Shown here in pieces: positions 4,488 to 6,862 of a stretch of DNA of 6,862 nt. Each line of letters opens with the position of its first letter. Position 1 is the first letter of the stretch. The notes beneath the pieces were generated by a model. It was given only the letters and a program-made list of their open reading frames with translations, had not been told where the DNA came from and searched no databases. A program made the translations under genes and the position numbers. Origin of the DNA: Coriobacteriia bacterium (GTDB taxonomy: Bacteria; Actinomycetota; Coriobacteriia; Coriobacteriales; Atopobiaceae); contig QAKZ01000069.1 of the NCBI GenBank assembly GCA_003150175.1, forward strand, positions 1-6,862. The letters run 5' to 3'.

Positions 4488-5022
4488 GTCCCAGGAGTTT
4501 CCAGAGCTTCTCGCGCTGCTCGGGGGAAAGCCGGTCCTCCAGCGTCATGCGCTGGTGCTGACGGGCGGCGTTCTCGTGCTCGTACTCCACCGCGAGGGCG
4601 TCGACGTCGTGCACGAGCACGTCGCTCGAGATCCTGGACACCGGGATTCCGCCCACGGTAGCGCGGATGGTCGAGTCGGAGGTGACCACCGTGACGGCGT
4701 GGGGCACAAGCCGCTCCTCAGTGACGAGGCGCTCGATCACAGTGTCCGCGCTCTCCCCCGTCTTCGAGAAGATCGTGCGCACCCCTCCCCTCTCGGTATA
4801 GGGCCGCTCCGGCGAGACATTGTTCGCCGCGTCGAAGACGACGACCGGCTCGTATTTGCCCTTCGCGTACGCCGCGACATCGGATATGAGCAGGTCGCGC
4901 GACTGCTCGAAGGGGTCCGAGACCCCCGAGCGGTCCATGCGCGCCATATAGCGCTCCGACTTGAAGATGACGTTGTACCCGTCCACGACCAGAAGGTCGA
5001 GGTGCTTCTTTGCCTTTGCCAC
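4483..5022 (-). CDS. yacP: YacP/Rae1-like NYN-domain ribonuclease
   Basis: The product (179 aa) matches the YacP family of NYN (PIN-like) nucleases. Its best studied member, B. subtilis Rae1, is an endonuclease that cuts mRNA in the ribosomal A site. Conserved acidic residues of the fold are visible: D14 in LLVVDGYNVIF, D64 in VVVFDAANN, D93 in GESADTVIERL and D116 in VVTSDSTIR. These would hold the catalytic metal. The C-terminal third (about 150-179) is charged and probably helical (MTLEDRLSPEQREKLWKLLGR ends it). The length is close to the family norm of about 170 aa. The start is GTG, one base after the rlmB stop, with GGGGGAG (5027-5033) inside the end of rlmB, so translation is likely coupled. 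The rlmB-yacP order is the same in Bacillus. Family assignment is confident; the ribosome-linked target is inferred from the homologue. Confidence 0.9.
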   Translation of the reverse strand: MAKAKKHLDLLVVDGYNVIFKSERYMARMDRSGVSDPFEQSRDLLISDVAAYAKGKYEPVVVFDAANNVSPERPYTERGGVRTIFSKTGESADTVIERLVTEERLVPHAVTVVTSDSTIRATVGGIPVSRISSDVLVHDVDALAVEYEHENAARQHQRMTLEDRLSPEQREKLWKLLGR

Positions 5023-5023
5023 G

Positions 5024-5923
5024 CTACTCCCCCGTGCTCACGCGACGAAGCCACTCATAGGCCATGACGGTCGTGGCCTGCGCGACGTTCAGGGACTCGA
5101 CGCGCCCGCGCTGCGGGAGCCTGGCCGCGAAGTCGCACTTCTCGAGCACGAGGCGCGAGATCCCGGAGCCCTCCGAGCCCATGACGAGGGCGAGGCGGCC
5201 GCCCATGGGGGCGCCCCACACGTCCGCCTCGGCGTGCTCGGTCGAGGCGCAGGCCCAAAAGCCCGCCTCCTTGAGGCGCTCGACGGCGCGCGCGAGGTTC
5301 GAGACCTGCGCGATGGGTATGTGAAGCACGGCGCCGGTGGACGTCTTGTACGCACCCACGCCGACCTTGGCGGCCCGGGCATTCGCGATGACGACGCCCG
5401 CCGCTCCGACGACCTCAGCGGTGCGGACGATGGCGCCGAAGTTGCCCTCGTCGGTCACGTGATCGAGGACGATCACGAGGGCGTCGCCGTCGCCCGCCGC
5501 GCGGATGACGTCCGCGAGCTCGGCGTACTCGAAGGGCTTTGCGCGCACGACGATGCCCTGGTGTGCGCCGTGGCTGGAGAGCTGGTCCAGGCGCGAGCGC
5601 GGGACATACTCGACGGGCACGCCGCGCTCCTCGAGCCTGCCGACGATGCGCTCGAGCGCCGGGTCGGCCTGGCCGGTCGGCGCGGCGACCAGCGCGCTCT
5701 TGAGCGGCATGCCCGCGGCGAGCGCCTCCTCGACGGCGCGCCTGCCCTCGATGAGGTCGGAACGGGACGCCCCGCCGAGCCCCTGGGGGCGCCCGGCGCG
5801 ACCGCGCTGGGGCGCGCGGCCCCGCTGCTGGGCGCCGCCGCGGCCCTGCTGGCCCCCGCGACCGCCCTGGGGCGCATTGCCCCCGCGGCCCTTCTGGCCG
5901 CGCTGCTGGTTCACCCTCGCCAT
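5024..5923 (-). CDS. rlmB: 23S rRNA 2'-O-methyltransferase, RlmB/TrmH (SpoU) family
   Basis: The enzyme uses S-adenosylmethionine to methylate a ribose 2'-OH, in E. coli RlmB at G2251 in the 23S P-loop. Residues 1-52 are a low-complexity Arg/Gly/Gln tail with several RGG-like steps. The substrate-binding domain covers about 55-135 (LIEGRRAVEEAL, then SSHGAHQGIVVRA). The SPOUT catalytic domain covers about 146-299 with motif 1 around DEGNFGAIVRTAE (158-170; N161, R167), motif 2 LVMGSEGSGIS (246-256; E251) and motif 3 LPQRGRVESLNVAQA (269-283). The deep-knot residues are all present, so it should be active. At 299 aa it exceeds the roughly 245 aa of E. coli RlmB because of the tail. The ATG follows the cysS stop by 3 nt, with AGAAGG as a modest ribosome site. 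The exact target nucleotide cannot be told from sequence alone. Confidence 0.93.
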   Translation of the reverse strand: MARVNQQRGQKGRGGNAPQGGRGGQQGRGGAQQRGRAPQRGRAGRPQGLGGASRSDLIEGRRAVEEALAAGMPLKSALVAAPTGQADPALERIVGRLEERGVPVEYVPRSRLDQLSSHGAHQGIVVRAKPFEYAELADVIRAAGDGDALVIVLDHVTDEGNFGAIVRTAEVVGAAGVVIANARAAKVGVGAYKTSTGAVLHIPIAQVSNLARAVERLKEAGFWACASTEHAEADVWGAPMGGRLALVMGSEGSGISRLVLEKCDFAARLPQRGRVESLNVAQATTVMAYEWLRRVSTGE

Positions 5924-5926
5924 CGC

Positions 5927-6862
5927 CTAGGCCTTCTTGTGCAGGCGGGCGCCGGCGGCGGTGTCCTCGACCACGAGGCCGAGCGCCGTGATGCCGTCGC
6001 GGATCGCGTCGGCACGGCCCCAGTCCTTGGCCGAGCGGGCCTCCTGGCGGGCGGCCAGCAGGGCGCCGGCGGCCTTCTCGGCGGAATCGCCCTCGTAGCC
6101 GGCCTGCTCGCGGGCGAGGTCGACGAGCTCGTGGGGCAGCTCGCCGCCGGCGTTGCGCGCCGGGTCGATGCCGAGCACGCCGCACAGCTCGCAGATGGTG
6201 TCCGCAGCGCGCAGGCACACGGCGTTCGCGTACGCGTCGCCCGCGGCGTCCAGGTAGCTGTTCGCGGCCGTGACCAGCGAGAAGATCGCCGCGAGGCCGC
6301 CGGCCGTGTTGAAGTCGTCGTCCATCTGGCGCCCGAACTCCTCGCGCGCGGCGTCGACGGCGCGGCCGAACTCGCGGTCGGGCTCCTCCAGGGCGCCGCC
6401 CTTGGGCGTGCTCGAGGCCGCCCAGCGCAGGTTGCGCACGCAGGTCTGCAGGCGCTCGAGGGTGCCCACGCTGCCGTCGAGGCGCTCGAAGCTGAAGTCG
6501 AGCGGCGCGCGGTACTGGGTCTGGAGCATCAGCAGGCGCACGGCGTCCGCGGGGTATCTGTCCAGCACTTCCTTCAGGGTGTAGAAGTTCCCGAGGGACT
6601 TGGACATCTTGTCGCCGTTCACGCGCAGCATGCCGGTGTGCATCCAGGTGTTCGCGAGCGCCTTGTCCCAGGCGCACATGGCCTGGGCGGTCTCGTTCTC
6701 GTGGTGCGGGAAGATCAGGTCGGCGCCGCCGCCGTGGATATCGATGGGCGTGCCCAGGTAGCGGTGGATCATCGCGCAGCACTCGGTGTGCCAGCCGGGG
6801 CGCCCTTCTCCCCACGGGGAGGGCCAGCTGGGCTCGCCGGGCTTGGCGGCCTTCCAGAGGGC
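5927..6862 (-). CDS. cysS: Cysteinyl-tRNA synthetase (5' end outside window)
   Basis: CysRS attaches cysteine to tRNA-Cys. The window holds the last 311 residues. If numbered as in E. coli CysRS, the fragment starts near residue 182. Fragment residues C28, H53 and E57 then fall on the zinc ligands C209, H234 and E238, and KMSKS (85-89) falls on 266-270, so the catalytic core is intact. Other signatures are GRPGWHTECCAM (20-31), DIHGGGADLIFPHHENE (41-57) and GDKMSKSLGNF (83-93). The DALR-type tRNA-binding region and the C-terminal IRDGITALGLVVEDTAAGARL follow. The HIGH motif and N-terminal Rossmann half are missing only because the window ends. The frame is open to the edge; an internal ATG at 6770-6772 is not the start. 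It is followed by rlmB with a 3-nt gap. In Bacillus mrnC lies in that gap. Confidence 0.97.
   Translation of the reverse strand, partial: ALWKAAKPGEPSWPSPWGEGRPGWHTECCAMIHRYLGTPIDIHGGGADLIFPHHENETAQAMCAWDKALANTWMHTGMLRVNGDKMSKSLGNFYTLKEVLDRYPADAVRLLMLQTQYRAPLDFSFERLDGSVGTLERLQTCVRNLRWAASSTPKGGALEEPDREFGRAVDAAREEFGRQMDDDFNTAGGLAAIFSLVTAANSYLDAAGDAYANAVCLRAADTICELCGVLGIDPARNAGGELPHELVDLAREQAGYEGDSAEKAAGALLAARQEARSAKDWGRADAIRDGITALGLVVEDTAAGARLHKKA

Noticed and set aside
5415..6815. 466-codon minus-strand open frame overlapping cysS and rlmB
   Set aside because: Arg/Pro/Gly/Ala-rich shadow in another frame of two well-identified genes, with no recognisable domain.
1..6862. Mobile element, CRISPR array, prophage or defence system
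   Set aside because: No terminal inverted repeats, transposase-like or integrase-like frame, or spaced direct repeats were seen. The whole window is housekeeping genes in conserved order.

Overview
The window comes from a high-GC Gram-positive bacterium. The best guess is Coriobacteriia (the Collinsella/Olsenella/Atopobium side of Actinobacteria), judged from the EF-Tu sequence, the strong G/C third-position bias and the gene order. No database search was possible, so the genus is not claimed. Every gene lies on the minus strand, so the locus reads from right to left. It is core information-processing DNA (translation, secretion, transcription elongation). I see no mobile element, CRISPR array or horizontally acquired cassette.

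In transcription order the first unit is cysS (3' part, cut by the window edge), rlmB (SpoU-type 2'-O-methyltransferase with an Arg/Gly/Gln-rich N-terminal tail) and a YacP/Rae1-like NYN ribonuclease, with 3-nt and 1-nt gaps. A tRNA-Thr(UGU) follows, and a textbook intrinsic terminator ends the unit at 4327-4358. The second unit starts at a near-consensus promoter (TTGACA, 17 nt, TAATAT; 4196-4224). It carries tRNA-Tyr(GUA), tRNA-Thr(GGU), tRNA-Met(CAU) and tuf (EF-Tu), and ends at a strong terminator at 2546-2580. The third unit has a probable promoter at 2422-2451 and runs rpmG (zinc-ribbon L33), tRNA-Trp(CCA), secE, nusG, rplK and rplA (3' end outside the window).

The order combines two well-known arrangements. 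The cysS-rlmB-yacP part resembles the Bacillus chromosome, but mrnC is absent between cysS and rlmB, and sigH is absent after yacP. The tRNA-tuf-(rpmG-trnW)-secE-nusG-rplK-rplA part resembles the E. coli tufB/secE/rplK region and the actinobacterial trnT-trnM-rpmG-trnW-secE cluster. Products of the window charge tRNA (CysRS), deliver it to ribosomes (EF-Tu), build the 50S L1 stalk and GTPase-associated centre (L1, L11, L33), modify rRNA (RlmB) and couple transcription with translation and export (NusG, SecE).

The most interesting non-coding signal is in the 118-nt rplK-rplA spacer. Three consecutive hairpins occur there. The last (486-514) has the shape of the L1-binding site of 23S rRNA and abuts the rplA Shine-Dalgarno sequence, so it is a candidate autoregulatory L1 operator. 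Other short structured elements sit between tRNA-Met and tuf, between tRNA-Trp and secE, and across the rpmG and yacP stop codons. No stretch over 300 bases lacks a gene; the largest gaps are 2364-2605 (terminator plus promoter) and 4143-4371 (promoter plus terminator).
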